DNA of 37,680 bases from JADZAA01 sp039810485 (GTDB lineage: Bacteria; Bacteroidota; Ignavibacteria; Kapaibacteriales; UBA961), in NCBI GenBank assembly GCA_039810485.1, contig JBDHXA010000023.1, forward strand, positions 1 to 37,680, given 5' to 3'. The position numbers were made by a program, and so were the translations under genes. The notes beneath the pieces were generated by a model that ran no database searches, had not been told where the DNA came from, and saw only the letters and a program-made list of their open reading frames with translations. This document shows, in pieces, positions 1-9,023 of this stretch (position 1 is its first letter; the number at the start of each line of letters is the position of its first letter).

Positions 1-277
1 AAGAGTTTGCTGTCCATGCGGATGTGCTGACCATTAACCTCGAACTCCTTGATTTGCTTGCGGGTAACTGATTTGAATCCGGATAATTTGGGGCTCCGGT
101 TGAATTGTCAAAGAGAGCTACAAAGAGTTCTTCATCAATGGCATTGAGCAGATGCTCACGGAAGATATTATGCCAATGTTTAGGGTTGTCATAGATTTTG
201 CACTCGTTTTCTCGAAGCATTGAATGAACATTAGTAAAAATGTTCATTTGTGGATGAGAGTTTGATTTTCTGAACAT
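1..277 (-). pseudogene. IS1182-like transposase remnant, internally deleted and frameshifted
   Basis: Reading leftward from an ATG at 275-277, the frame gives an N-terminal region typical of IS1182-type transposases (HWHNIFREHLLNAIDEELF, then VALFDNSTGAPN). After GAPN this frame loses family resemblance. The next frame over then gives SVTRKQIKEFEVNGQHIRMD followed by SKL, which resembles the family's first catalytic-aspartate region (MDSKL). The roughly hundred or more residues that normally lie between GAPN and that block are missing, so an internal deletion with a frame change has joined two distant parts of the gene. The gene runs off the left edge, so the rest is unseen. An element end lies about 155 bp upstream of the start (432-457). 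The family call is from motif memory; the break in frame is seen directly. Confidence 0.7.
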
Positions 278-582
278 AATAAATGCACGCTAAGTAGTTG
301 TAATACATGGCAAATGTAATAAAAATAAGCGAAATGTGCAACTATATTTATCAACAAGTATTACCATATTTTTCTGTTAGTTTGAAAACAAATGCGATAT
401 TGAAATTTTACGGCTGAATATCTATGTTTTTTTACCCGACTTTTCGGAGTGGGCTCAACAATTATATCTTGAAATGAACATTCCAATCAGTAAAATATAT
501 GCGATGCGGATGTTGGTGGAACTGACTTTCCCAATATTTTTCTGTGATTTATAAATTCAGCAACATCAAAGAGAATACTGGT
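278..582. other. Non-coding gap holding a mobile-element end
   Basis: This AT-rich stretch lies between the transposase remnant and the VWA gene. Its left part (to 457) is probably the element's own leader, since it ends in an inverted-repeat terminus. From 458 to 582 I see no convincing gene, terminator or promoter. Confidence 0.5.
432..457 (-). repeat. Lone terminal inverted repeat shared with the MITEs
   Basis: Read on the minus strand, this 26-bp segment starts TGAGCCCACTCCGAAAAG and continues TCGGGTAA. It is identical to the left terminus of the 190-bp element at 16899-17088, including the flanking T. It lies upstream of the transposase remnant in the orientation expected for the 5' end of the same insertion sequence. 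The partner end would be outside the window to the left. Confidence 0.75.
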
Positions 583-2658
583 CTAAGCAACAGATTCTGC
601 ACGGCTTGCACGAGCAACAATCATTTCGGCAATCGCGCATAGCAGAGCAGCGATAATGCAAGCTTTCCAAAGCTCCGAACCAATGCGCGCTCGTGCGGCG
701 CCTTCTGCTACTGCCTTTGTGTCGGTGATTATCTCTACTGGCGTTTGCGGAGAAACAAAACCGTGAATGTGAGAGAGCAGATCATCTTGAGATGCATAAA
801 TAAGATTTCCCTCATTATCTGTAGTATTTGCCGTTGCAACTGCTACCGGCTTTCCCTCAATGCTGTAAATTCGATAAACGCCCGGTTGGCTTACAGTTCC
901 AAGCGATATTGAGCTTCCGCTTGGCAAATCAACAGCAGGGCGCAATGATTCTGTGCCGGAAGGATCTATTACTTTAAAATTGCCGCCTCCCGAATATCGT
1001 TTTGGCAGTGTTATTGACGGCTGATCGCCAACAATGAACTGTTTGCCGAAAGATTCGCGAACGGAAGCATAGGATAGCGACCTCACAACTATTGCTGGAA
1101 ACATGCCGGTTAAAGGGAAGTTGCCCCACGAAGCTATTGGAGCAACGGCACAAGCAAGCAAGCGTCCTTCGCCTATTCGCTGTTCAGCAAGAAATGCTCC
1201 ACCTCCAGTCATTGATATAAGCACCTGACCACCATTCAAAGGCAATGCTTTGATAATTTTAGGAGATTCAGCAAGTCGGTTTGCATCGGTCGTTCCTTTG
1301 AAAACACCTTCAAACAAAGGATGCTTTTTATCAATGGAAGTGATTTGTGCGGGTTGATTTTGATCATAATTTTGCAAACCCGCCGTAGAAAAGCCAAACG
1401 CAGAATAAATCGTAGCATTATGTTCATTGGCAAAAATAAGAGAGCCACCACCGCCGCTAATGTAGGCATGTATTCTTACCGCATCAGAAACTGTTATATC
1501 ACAAGCAGTTATAATTGCATCGTAATTTTGCAGCGCTGTTCCGCCAAGAACTTCAGCCGGAAATTTTTCTATATTTGCCACCTCCGCATTAGCCGAAAAT
1601 AACAGAGAAAGGAATTTGATTTGCTCAGAATTGCCAAAAAGAGCAACTCGCGGTTTATCTGCTATGATAAAGCCAAAATAACGCTTATTATCTGCCTCTA
1701 AGGCGTCTGGTTCGAGTTCTATTGCCGCTTGGATTATTCCAGATTTATGAGGGGTTGCTACAATGTTGACAGAGCGAACTGAGCCAGCTGGAATATCGGC
1801 GCTGCGCTGTGCAACGCGCTGTCCGTCGAACGTTAAGCCAATAGACACGCCCTTGGCTTCATTTTTTCCGGAATTTCGAATTAACGCTTCTGCCTCAACA
1901 GGTTTATCAAGAGAAAATATTCGGTTGGCAACATTTATAGAGTCAATGGTAAGATTTGCGTCTGCAATATCGGAAGTATGTATCGGCACCACAAAAACCG
2001 CTGTCTTTTCATCGAACATTCGCAAGGAATCATGTTGTTTTCGCACAAAAATATTTTGTTGAGCATCGGTGATTATATATATTTCTTTGTTGAGGTTAAC
2101 AGATGATTGAAGTATTTTTTGAGCTTTACGCAAACCATCCTCGAGCGAAACAGGAGCGTATCCTGCTTTCATTCCGTTAATTTCTTCGCGCAATAATGAG
2201 AAATTGCGAGACAGAGAATATGAGCGCTCGCTTTGCACATCGCTTAAAGTGAGAAGCGCGGCTTCATCACCGTCTTTAAGCACTGAAATTACTGACAATG
2301 CTGCTGCTCTGGCTTGATTTAAACGGTTTCCTCCAGCATCGGAAACTTCCATGCTGAACGAATTGTCTGCAACGATTACAATGCTTGATTTGATGTGAGC
2401 GCCCAATGCTGGAAGCGAAGTTTTGACAACTGGCCGCGAAAAGGCAAGCACGGCGAATATGATAATCAACATCCTTAAAATGAGAAGGATAATTTGCTTA
2501 AGTTTTAGACGGCGAATCTTTGTTTTCTGCAATTCTTTTAAAAATTGCAACGTGCTAAAATCTACCGAACGAAGCTTCCGCAAATTCAAAAGATGCAGTA
2601 AAAGTGGTATAGAAGCAGTCGCAAGACCCAATAAAACTAAAGGATTGAGAAAAGTCAT
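583..2658 (-). CDS. BatA-domain / von Willebrand factor A membrane protein
   Basis: The 691-residue protein opens with the BatA N-terminal module: a first membrane segment at residues 5-25, a basic loop, and a second at 55-74 ending in AFSRPV. A VWA domain follows with a MIDAS motif at D98-N-S-F-S102 and a later strand reading YIITDAQ. Residues 340-530 contain a Rossmann or amidotransferase-like segment (YDAIITACD, YISGGGGSLIFAN), as in related Bacteroidota proteins. A last membrane helix lies near 665-683. Relatives with this layout sit in the inner membrane with metal-binding VWA domains facing the periplasm and are often encoded near MoxR ATPases, but no MoxR or BatB-E gene is adjacent here. 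The partner and process are therefore unknown. The start is ATG and the stop TAG. Confidence 0.85.
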   Translation of the reverse strand: MTFLNPLVLLGLATASIPLLLHLLNLRKLRSVDFSTLQFLKELQKTKIRRLKLKQIILLILRMLIIIFAVLAFSRPVVKTSLPALGAHIKSSIVIVADNSFSMEVSDAGGNRLNQARAAALSVISVLKDGDEAALLTLSDVQSERSYSLSRNFSLLREEINGMKAGYAPVSLEDGLRKAQKILQSSVNLNKEIYIITDAQQNIFVRKQHDSLRMFDEKTAVFVVPIHTSDIADANLTIDSINVANRIFSLDKPVEAEALIRNSGKNEAKGVSIGLTFDGQRVAQRSADIPAGSVRSVNIVATPHKSGIIQAAIELEPDALEADNKRYFGFIIADKPRVALFGNSEQIKFLSLLFSANAEVANIEKFPAEVLGGTALQNYDAIITACDITVSDAVRIHAYISGGGGSLIFANEHNATIYSAFGFSTAGLQNYDQNQPAQITSIDKKHPLFEGVFKGTTDANRLAESPKIIKALPLNGGQVLISMTGGGAFLAEQRIGEGRLLACAVAPIASWGNFPLTGMFPAIVVRSLSYASVRESFGKQFIVGDQPSITLPKRYSGGGNFKVIDPSGTESLRPAVDLPSGSSISLGTVSQPGVYRIYSIEGKPVAVATANTTDNEGNLIYASQDDLLSHIHGFVSPQTPVEIITDTKAVAEGAARARIGSELWKACIIAALLCAIAEMIVARASRAESVA

Positions 2659-2681
2659 AATTGATTGTTAATCTTTCAAAG

Positions 2682-2711
2682 CAGAATTAATCATAGGTAA
2701 AAGCTTGGCAA
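2682..2711 (-). promoter_or_regulatory. Possible Bacteroidetes-type promoter for the VWA gene
   Basis: On the minus strand a TTG (2709-2711) is followed after 19 nt by TAATTCTG (2682-2689). This is one mismatch from the TAnnTTTG -7 element of Bacteroidetes promoters. It lies about 25 nt upstream of the ATG at 2658. The imperfect -7 keeps confidence low. Confidence 0.35.
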
Positions 2712-2812
2712 TATTTTACGTGGCGGTTTCTTTTGCTTAATGTTCTATTTGAAAAAAGTAGAATGAATAATAGGGAGGCAATACTCAGACCTCACATTAA
2801 CACCCATAGAAA

Positions 2813-3631
2813 TCACATATTATTCGCTTTCATATTTCTTGCAGCCGCATAAAGTATCACGGCGCTGGCAGATGCCACATTGAGCGAGCGAATGTCCGAA
2901 GCAATTGGTATTGCAGTTAATTCATCACAGATTTTTAAAATATCTGGCGGTAAACCCTTGCTTTCGCTTCCAAATAAAATAAGAGCATTCTTCTTCCATA
3001 AAATTGCTTCTGGCGATTTTGCACCTTCGGTAACTTCCGAACCAATAATAATTGGCTTTTGTTTTGATTGAAGAGATGATACAGCATAAGGAAATGATTC
3101 CACGCGACATAATACTCGCAAAAAAAATGTCGCGCCCATTGCAACGCGAATTGCACGACGAAGATATGGGCTGCATGATGCAGCATCAACTATCAAGGAA
3201 TGGAAGCCCAATCCAACGCAATTTCGAATAATTGAACCCACATTATCAGGATTTATTACGCCGCAAAGACCAACTGCTGGAAATTCAATCTCAGAAAACG
3301 AGCTATATGACGGCCGAACACCAACAGCCATAACGCCATAATGATGACGAAAGCCGGTTATACTTTCCATGATTTCCGGCGTTGCAGTCATCAACGATTC
3401 TGATGCAAAATTACGCTTTGCAATTATGTCGGCGTATGCATCATAAAATTTCAAAACTGCAAAAATTGATTTAATTTGGATAGAGCTGTTTAACAACGCT
3501 TCCACAACTTTTGCGCTGTCTGCTACAAACGTGCCATTGCTTTCATGTTCGCATGGATTGCGCAACGACATAACTCGATAGGCAGCTATCCGCTCGTCGT
3601 CGCTGTCGGAAATATGTGTCAGAGAGAGCAT
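2813..3631 (-). CDS. TrmH/SpoU-family RNA 2'-O-methyltransferase
   Basis: The 272-residue protein has the three SpoU motifs of the knotted SPOUT fold. Motif 1 is NPDNVGSIIRNC (residues 127-138), motif 2 is ILFGSESKGLP (218-228), and motif 3 is IPIASDIRSLNVASASAVIL (241-260), with the conserved asparagine at 251. The first ~110 residues form a short substrate-binding domain. Such enzymes transfer a methyl group from S-adenosylmethionine to a ribose 2'-OH in rRNA or tRNA. The exact target (for example a TrmH tRNA site or an RlmB-like 23S site) cannot be told from sequence. The gene ends in TGA, which shows TGA is a normal stop in this genome. Confidence 0.88.
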   Translation of the reverse strand: MLSLTHISDSDDERIAAYRVMSLRNPCEHESNGTFVADSAKVVEALLNSSIQIKSIFAVLKFYDAYADIIAKRNFASESLMTATPEIMESITGFRHHYGVMAVGVRPSYSSFSEIEFPAVGLCGVINPDNVGSIIRNCVGLGFHSLIVDAASCSPYLRRAIRVAMGATFFLRVLCRVESFPYAVSSLQSKQKPIIIGSEVTEGAKSPEAILWKKNALILFGSESKGLPPDILKICDELTAIPIASDIRSLNVASASAVILYAAARNMKANNM

Positions 3632-3747
3632 TTAAATTTTTATCGCAAGATTATTACCGTCGCACGAAAAATCCAATCTCTCGCTGATGCCATCCATATA
3701 TTTGGTAAAGCGAGTTTATATTTTGGATGAACTCTTTTTTAGTAAAA

Positions 3748-4401
3748 TCACTTTAATCGAGTGCCGCTGGCTTTTACATATCGAAAACGATAATATCCAA
3801 GCTCGGTTTTTGTGTTTGGCTGCTCTGGCGCATCTTTGTAAATGCTTAGAAACTGCACTTTGTAGTAAGCATTGCTCCGAGAGCGAAGAATAATTGTTTT
3901 ATTCGGTTTAAAAGAGCAGGCGTGATTTGGCGGACCTGAATAAGTGAATATCGTTTCAGGAAATTGAAGCGTTTTAATGATTCTTTCAGCAGAAGCTGTG
4001 TCGTCAGTGCGAAACAGTGATTCGTGCGGCAGCATGCTCATATCGTCGAATGTAGTGTCTACAATCATTGCTTTAGTTTTTCCGGCTGTATTCACCGTTC
4101 CTGAATTGAAAAAAATTGGGCCAGTATTTAAAAAGACATTAACAAAATTTCCTATTCCTTTCGGTGTTGTGTCATACGGAATATATCGAAATTTTACATC
4201 CCAAATATCTGTGTTGCTTTGTGTTGCAGGTATCACCGAGTCGAGATCTAACGAATAATACAGCCAGCCGTCGTCTGCTTTGGGCAACATATTTGCTTTT
4301 AGAACATGGGTAAGATCAGTAGGAGGCGCAGTTGCATTTTCTTCCTTGCATGATGCAAATAATAATAAGACGCTTGCAGCCAAAAGAAGGTAATATTTCA
4401 T
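3748..4401 (-). CDS. HmuY-like (haem-binding family) lipoprotein
   Basis: The signal peptide MKYYLLLAASVLLLFASC ends in a lipobox (LFASC), so the mature protein should be lipidated. The body resembles HmuY proteins. WLYYSLDLDSV and TDIWDVKFRYIP match the usual W-x-Y-F and S-x-W-D-I-x-F strands. The C-terminus, NKTIILRSRSNAYYKVQFLS then GYYRFRYVKA, matches their closing strands. HmuY captures haem or related tetrapyrroles outside the cell in Porphyromonas. The haem-binding residues vary widely in the family and I cannot assign them here. No HmuR-type receptor is adjacent, so this is an orphan and may bind something else. I prefer the ATG at 4401; a GTG at 4410 would only add three residues. 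The stop is TGA. Confidence 0.65.
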   Translation of the reverse strand: MKYYLLLAASVLLLFASCKEENATAPPTDLTHVLKANMLPKADDGWLYYSLDLDSVIPATQSNTDIWDVKFRYIPYDTTPKGIGNFVNVFLNTGPIFFNSGTVNTAGKTKAMIVDTTFDDMSMLPHESLFRTDDTASAERIIKTLQFPETIFTYSGPPNHACSFKPNKTIILRSRSNAYYKVQFLSIYKDAPEQPNTKTELGYYRFRYVKASGTRLK

Positions 4402-4494
4402 GTATTCCACACTCTAATTTTGAGAATAATTTTTATGATTTGGGCATATAAACTACATTCGCTCTGCTATTACGACGAATAGAAAGAAAAACAA

Positions 4495-4525
4495 TTTGCA
4501 GGAAACGTTCTGACTGTTATTTTTG
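4495..4525 (+). promoter_or_regulatory. Bacteroidetes-type promoter
   Basis: TTTG (4495-4498), a 19-nt spacer and TATTTTTG (4518-4525) fit the TTTG / TAnnTTTG consensus. Transcription would begin near 4531, about 40 nt before the ATG at 4571. Confidence 0.6.
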
Positions 4526-4570
4526 CTTTGAAATTAACCTTTATCTATCAATAATTTATTGAGCACTCAC

Positions 4571-5164
4571 ATGAAAAATTCGCGTTTCTTTTTGCTCGCA
4601 GTTTTAATTCCTCTTCTTATCATGTCATTTGAATGTGGAAGCAACCAAAAAAATGACGCCAACAAAGCTGACTCAACTGCTAAACCAACTCCACCTACTG
4701 TCTCAATAAATGAAACTGTTCCGGTTTTTAATATTAAACCTGATACGAACATACTTATAGCAAATGACTCAACACATATAATAACTCTCAAGGACACTGC
4801 TGCTCCAAGATTGCAATCTGATATCATTAATTGGCACATTTCTACGCCTGATTCAACCAGGCCATGGCTTTCGACTATATCAATTAATTTAAAAAATTCT
4901 CTATTTTATCTTTCGCGAAACGTAAATAACTCAATAGAGTTGAAATTGCAGTCAGACACTTCTTCCTATTGGGTATTACATTGGAAATCTCCTATTACAG
5001 ACAATAGCGCTTCTTGCTGGATATCAACATCTTATAATCCTTCCGTCTATCTTAATTATGCAATTAATCCAAAAACTGGCGCTGTAACATTTGCTCTTAA
5101 TCAAAACCCCCCAAAAACATGGCCTATATACAATAACGGCTTTAACGGAATAAGTATTAAATAA
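4571..5164 (+). CDS. Secreted or lipid-anchored protein of unknown function
   Basis: The start is the ATG at 4571; an in-frame TTG twelve bases earlier is less likely. The N-terminus (KNSRFFLLAVLIPLLIMSF) is a signal sequence followed by ECGSNQ. The lipobox is poor (SFEC), but the polar, proline/threonine-rich linker after the cysteine (KADSTAKPTPPTVS) is what lipoproteins often show. The rest (~150 residues) looks beta-rich and contains several tryptophans; I do not recognise a family. It is transcribed divergently from the HmuY-like gene and lies 47 bp upstream of the adenylate cyclase gene, so it may share a transcript with it. Confidence 0.7.
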   Translation: MKNSRFFLLAVLIPLLIMSFECGSNQKNDANKADSTAKPTPPTVSINETVPVFNIKPDTNILIANDSTHIITLKDTAAPRLQSDIINWHISTPDSTRPWLSTISINLKNSLFYLSRNVNNSIELKLQSDTSSYWVLHWKSPITDNSASCWISTSYNPSVYLNYAINPKTGAVTFALNQNPPKTWPIYNNGFNGISIK

Positions 5165-5211
5165 ATTGTACGCCAAATATTGCAATAGCAACAAAGTTCG
5201 CAGCAGAAAAA

Positions 5212-7089
5212 ATGCAGAATAATAGAATCAGCAAAAAAAAACTTATTAGAAAAGTCAGAGAACTACTTTCGCAGAGCAGTTTATTGCGCATAACCAATCC
5301 CCAAAAAGGTTATGAGCAGGTAACGAATGCGCTTTTATTAATACAAACACAAAAACAATCTGAAGAATTATTACAGATAGAAGGCGAACTACACCTATTA
5401 GGAATGCGCTTGTTATTAAGAATAGGTATAAGTTTACTTTTAGCGAATAATCAATATAGTGAACATTTAGAAAAACTCGCCAATATTGTGCAAACAATTA
5501 ATAGCCCGCAATTATTGATTCTTTATAATTTTTATGCTGCTTCTAAATTGTTTAACGAGTCCAAGTATTTCCTTGCTTATGATATTCTTCAAGATACGGT
5601 GCCGCTTATAACAGGTGAAGATACAGAATTAAAAGGTAATATCTACCATCTTATGGGCGTATGCCGCCTAAACACTTCTGATTATCCCATTGCATTGGAA
5701 CATTTGCTATTAGCAGAAAATATCATTGCTTCACTTCAATATTACGATCAATCTAAGCTTGCAGGAATTTATCTTGACATAGCAGGAGTTCATCTCTACA
5801 CCAATGAATTGGAAAATGCCATGTCAATGCTTAAGCGCGGACTTTCTATCGCAGAGCAATGCGGCGACACATACTTGGTCGGAACGGCTATTTCAAACAT
5901 GGGGTTGGTGTACTCTGAAATGCATCTTCCGAAAGAAGCTATTGAATATTTCCTACGATCCATATACTTTTTTGAAGAATTGCATAATATTTTAAGAGTA
6001 GGAAAAACATATATTAATATAGGAGCCCAATGGTTAAAATTGCAGGATTATAAACAAGCAGAGAGTTATTATCTTAAAGGTGATGCAATTATTCGTGAAA
6101 ACGGATCGGATGATCTTATCGCAGCAATCAGTGTTCATCTTGCTCAACTTTACGCTAACAGCAATGCTTCGTGCTACAACCCGGATAAAGCTGTTGAATA
6201 TTTTAAAACGGCAGCAAAGCTTGCCGACTCGATGAATTTAACGCATCTTCTAAGCCATATTCACGAACAATGGTCTGACTTTTTAGAAAATATAGGAGAA
6301 TTCCGAGATTCTCTTGCTCATTTCAAATTAAAAACAGGAATTGACAACACAATTTTTTCGCAAGATAATGCTCGTAAAATAGCAGAGTTGGAAGCTAAAC
6401 ATATATTAGATATACAAAAAACTGAACTTGAAATAACAGGAAAATTACTTGAAAAATTTCTGCCATCTGATTTTATTCATCGTCTGAAAGCAAAAGAAGA
6501 AAACATAGCCGACCGCTACGATTCAGTAGCCGTTCTTTTTGCTGATATTGTGGGATTTACAAAAATATCTCTGCAAATTCCTGCGGCTACTGTCATGGAG
6601 CTAATCAATTTTATTTTTGGACGTTTTGACGAAATTATGGAGCGACACGGATGCGAGCGTATAAAAACAATCGGCGACGGCTATATGGCAATATGCGGCG
6701 CTCCAAAAATACAAGTCGATCATGCAGAGCGCCTCGCAAGGGCGGCCATCGAGATTCTTGATGACATCATGCTGCCCGAACCGTTGCGATATTTGCTGCC
6801 ACCGGGTCTTTCTTTTGGTCTGCGTGTAGGTTTGCATATCGGCCCTCTTGTCTGCGGTGTGGTGGGATCAGGAAAATATCAATTTGATGTATATGGCGAT
6901 ACTGTCAACACTGCTTCGAGAATGGAATCTCACGGAGTTGAAGACAAAGTGCAAATTACCGAAGAATATAAACAGCATCTGCACTCGCGCAACTGTCAAG
7001 AATTTACTTTTATTCCCCGCGGTGAAATTGACGTAAAAGGAAAAGGCATTATGTCCGTTTACTTACTTGAAAAAGCGATAAAGTCGTAA
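5212..7089 (+). CDS. Class III adenylate cyclase with N-terminal TPR repeats
   Basis: The first ~390 of 625 residues are helical tetratricopeptide-type repeats (for example AISNMGLVYSEMHLPKEAIE). A short coiled-coil linker follows (IAELEAKHILDIQKTELEIT), then a class III cyclase domain. The metal-binding aspartates are D445 (LFADIVGFT) and D489 (IKTIGDGYMA). K485 and D559 (QFDVYGDTVN) are the pair that selects adenine over guanine, and transition-state residues N566 and R570 (VNTASRM) are present, so it should make cAMP. There is no signal peptide or membrane segment, so it is a soluble enzyme whose TPR part probably receives a protein signal. The start is an ATG 47 bp after the preceding gene. 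Confidence 0.93.
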   Translation: MQNNRISKKKLIRKVRELLSQSSLLRITNPQKGYEQVTNALLLIQTQKQSEELLQIEGELHLLGMRLLLRIGISLLLANNQYSEHLEKLANIVQTINSPQLLILYNFYAASKLFNESKYFLAYDILQDTVPLITGEDTELKGNIYHLMGVCRLNTSDYPIALEHLLLAENIIASLQYYDQSKLAGIYLDIAGVHLYTNELENAMSMLKRGLSIAEQCGDTYLVGTAISNMGLVYSEMHLPKEAIEYFLRSIYFFEELHNILRVGKTYINIGAQWLKLQDYKQAESYYLKGDAIIRENGSDDLIAAISVHLAQLYANSNASCYNPDKAVEYFKTAAKLADSMNLTHLLSHIHEQWSDFLENIGEFRDSLAHFKLKTGIDNTIFSQDNARKIAELEAKHILDIQKTELEITGKLLEKFLPSDFIHRLKAKEENIADRYDSVAVLFADIVGFTKISLQIPAATVMELINFIFGRFDEIMERHGCERIKTIGDGYMAICGAPKIQVDHAERLARAAIEILDDIMLPEPLRYLLPPGLSFGLRVGLHIGPLVCGVVGSGKYQFDVYGDTVNTASRMESHGVEDKVQITEEYKQHLHSRNCQEFTFIPRGEIDVKGKGIMSVYLLEKAIKS

Positions 7090-7158
7090 GAAAAATAATT
7101 TCACTTTTCACATTCAACACCGTTCGCTTTTCTATTTCATCAGTAAAAAGTTTCTACC

Positions 7159-8004
7159 ATGTCCTATTATCTCGGTGTAGTCGGAGTAACATTCTTATTA
7201 CTCATCGGTTGCTCAGCCGCACAAAACCTTGATCACCAATCATCTACTGCGCTTCAGCAGAACGACAGCGCAACAAGTGTTGCTACAATGCAGTTTGTGC
7301 CTAATGCTTCGCTCATCACCGCAATGAAAGAACGCAATAGTGCTCTTTCAATGCTCGATATATCTGCGTCAGTCAATGCAACGCTCGACGGCAACGCAGC
7401 TCCTCCTGCCAATTGCACCTTGACAATCTGCCGTAATGATTCCTTAGGTATGGTTTTTCGCGCCTTTGGAATGCCGGTAGGGAAATTATACGCTCGTAAT
7501 GACTATTTCTTATTTTTTGATGCTTTTAATAATCGCGCATTGGATGGAGCACCAACAGCAGCTAATATTGGCAGAGCCATCAACGTTCCTTTGTCGTATC
7601 AAGATTTCACTCATTTGCTTCGAGGTGAAGCCCCCGGCGATATAGCTCTTTTTATGCCTGTTTCCGCCGAATCAAAAAATACAATTCAACCCACGTCTAC
7701 TTCTACATTATTTCAACGAAAAACAGCAGAAAACGGCATCGAATACGCCTTGTTCTCGCCTGATAGAAAAGCTTTGGTGCAGTATCAGCGAAAAGCGGCT
7801 GACGGCGCTGTTCAACTAAATGTGCGTTATGAAGATTTTGTTGAAACTAATGGAGTTCAAATCGCAAAAAAAGTAGCCATTTCCGTTCCGTCGCAGAACT
7901 CAAACGTTACTTTTATTGCATCTGAAATTACTGTCAATTCTTCTGCAAACAAGCAGCTGATTTTTGCAATTCCTTCATCAGTACCAAAATCTCGTTTAGA
8001 ATAA
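7159..8004 (+). CDS. DUF4292-like outer-membrane lipoprotein
   Basis: The 281-residue protein begins with a clear lipoprotein signal (GVTFLLLIGC, cysteine at residue 18). Its body resembles DUF4292 proteins, which have a LolA/LolB-like half-barrel. Early strands read DISASVNATLDG and VFRAFGMPVGKLYARNDYF, and later ones QYQRKAADGAVQLNVRYEDF followed by a conserved-looking ETNGVQIAKKVAIS. This family is usually an orphan lipoprotein in Bacteroidota, perhaps handling a hydrophobic ligand, but its role is not established. It lies 69 bp after the cyclase gene on the same strand and converges with xerD. Confidence 0.6.
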   Translation: MSYYLGVVGVTFLLLIGCSAAQNLDHQSSTALQQNDSATSVATMQFVPNASLITAMKERNSALSMLDISASVNATLDGNAAPPANCTLTICRNDSLGMVFRAFGMPVGKLYARNDYFLFFDAFNNRALDGAPTAANIGRAINVPLSYQDFTHLLRGEAPGDIALFMPVSAESKNTIQPTSTSTLFQRKTAENGIEYALFSPDRKALVQYQRKAADGAVQLNVRYEDFVETNGVQIAKKVAISVPSQNSNVTFIASEITVNSSANKQLIFAIPSSVPKSRLE

Positions 8005-8035
8005 TCAACATCGTATTTCATCAACCAAAACCATA

Positions 8036-8998
8036 TTACTTTCTTGGATGAAATGTACGATGCACTTCGCGAATATACTCACGGTCTATATGAGTGTAAA
8101 TCTGTGTGGTTGTAATGTCTGCATGACCCAGCATTTCCTGCACAGCGCGCAAATCTGCGCCGCCTTCCAGCAAATGCGTTGCGAATGAATGTCGGAAAGT
8201 ATGCGGGTGAATATGCTGCTCAAGACCTGCTTTCATTGCCGCCGATGAAACAATATTCCAAACAGCCATGCGCGACAAACCGCGACCGCGCTGATTCAAA
8301 AAAATTTTATCATCAGTTTCAATTTTAACTTTCATAAACAAAGGTCTTGCTTCGCGGCTATAACGCTTCAGCCATTCTAATGCCGAATGTCCAATCGGCA
8401 CAATACGTTCTTTAGATCCTTTGCCAAACACACGAATAATCTCGGCTTCTGTCAGCACATCGCGACACCGCAAATTGCACAGCTCTGAAACGCGCAATCC
8501 ACAAGCATATAGCATCTCTAGTATTGAGCGATCGCGAATGCCGGCCGGAATTGTTGTGTCGGGCTGTTCGAGCAAACGATCCATTTCTGCAATAGAAATT
8601 GTATCTGGTAAATGACGCTTCATTCGAGGTAGCTCAACAATTTCTGCCGGATTTTCTATGCCTTGTTCTGCTTGTAAAAACGCAAAATATGTTCGTAAAG
8701 CGCTAAGTGCTCGAGCACGGCTTGCAACGCTGATTCCACATTCAACAAGAAAAGATAAAAAATCGGTAATATCCGATGTAATTGCTTCTGTTTGAGAGGC
8801 TTTTCCACGTCCGGCCAGAAACTCTGCAAAACGTCTGGTCTCCAGCTTATATGCAGATAAAGTATTATCGCTCAATCCTTTTTCTAAAGCAAGAAAACGA
8901 GCATAATTCTTCAAACTCCTCTCCATATTTGAAGGAAGCTCCTTTTTTTTCTGCGCAGTATTTTCTTGGGTGTTAATCATTAAAGCAAAATAAAACAT
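8036..8998 (-). CDS. xerD: XerD/XerC-type tyrosine recombinase
   Basis: All catalytic residues are visible in the 320-residue reading: R169 (YACGLRVSEL), K193 (FGKGSKERIVP), H266 and R269 (HTFRHSFATH), H292 (LGHADITTTQ) and nucleophile Y301 (IYTH). The N-terminal SAM-like DNA-binding domain starts at ERSLKNYARFLALEKGLS. Xer recombinases resolve chromosome dimers at dif. The long N-terminal extension is unusual. Starting at the ATG at 8926, which has GGAG 12 nt upstream, gives 296 residues, the usual Xer length, so the true start may be there. XerC versus XerD cannot be firmly separated without the genome. No dif-like site was recognised nearby. Context is housekeeping, not a mobile-element integrase. 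Confidence 0.88.
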   Translation of the reverse strand: MFYFALMINTQENTAQKKKELPSNMERSLKNYARFLALEKGLSDNTLSAYKLETRRFAEFLAGRGKASQTEAITSDITDFLSFLVECGISVASRARALSALRTYFAFLQAEQGIENPAEIVELPRMKRHLPDTISIAEMDRLLEQPDTTIPAGIRDRSILEMLYACGLRVSELCNLRCRDVLTEAEIIRVFGKGSKERIVPIGHSALEWLKRYSREARPLFMKVKIETDDKIFLNQRGRGLSRMAVWNIVSSAAMKAGLEQHIHPHTFRHSFATHLLEGGADLRAVQEMLGHADITTTQIYTHIDREYIREVHRTFHPRK

Positions 8999-9023
8999 TA
9001 TGGATAATTATTAGCGACGCTTA

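Noticed and set aside
8036..8998. XerD-like gene as a phage or transposon integrase
   Set aside because: Its length, motifs and neighbours (rhodanese) are those of a housekeeping Xer recombinase, and no element ends, tRNA or integrase-type cassette is beside it.
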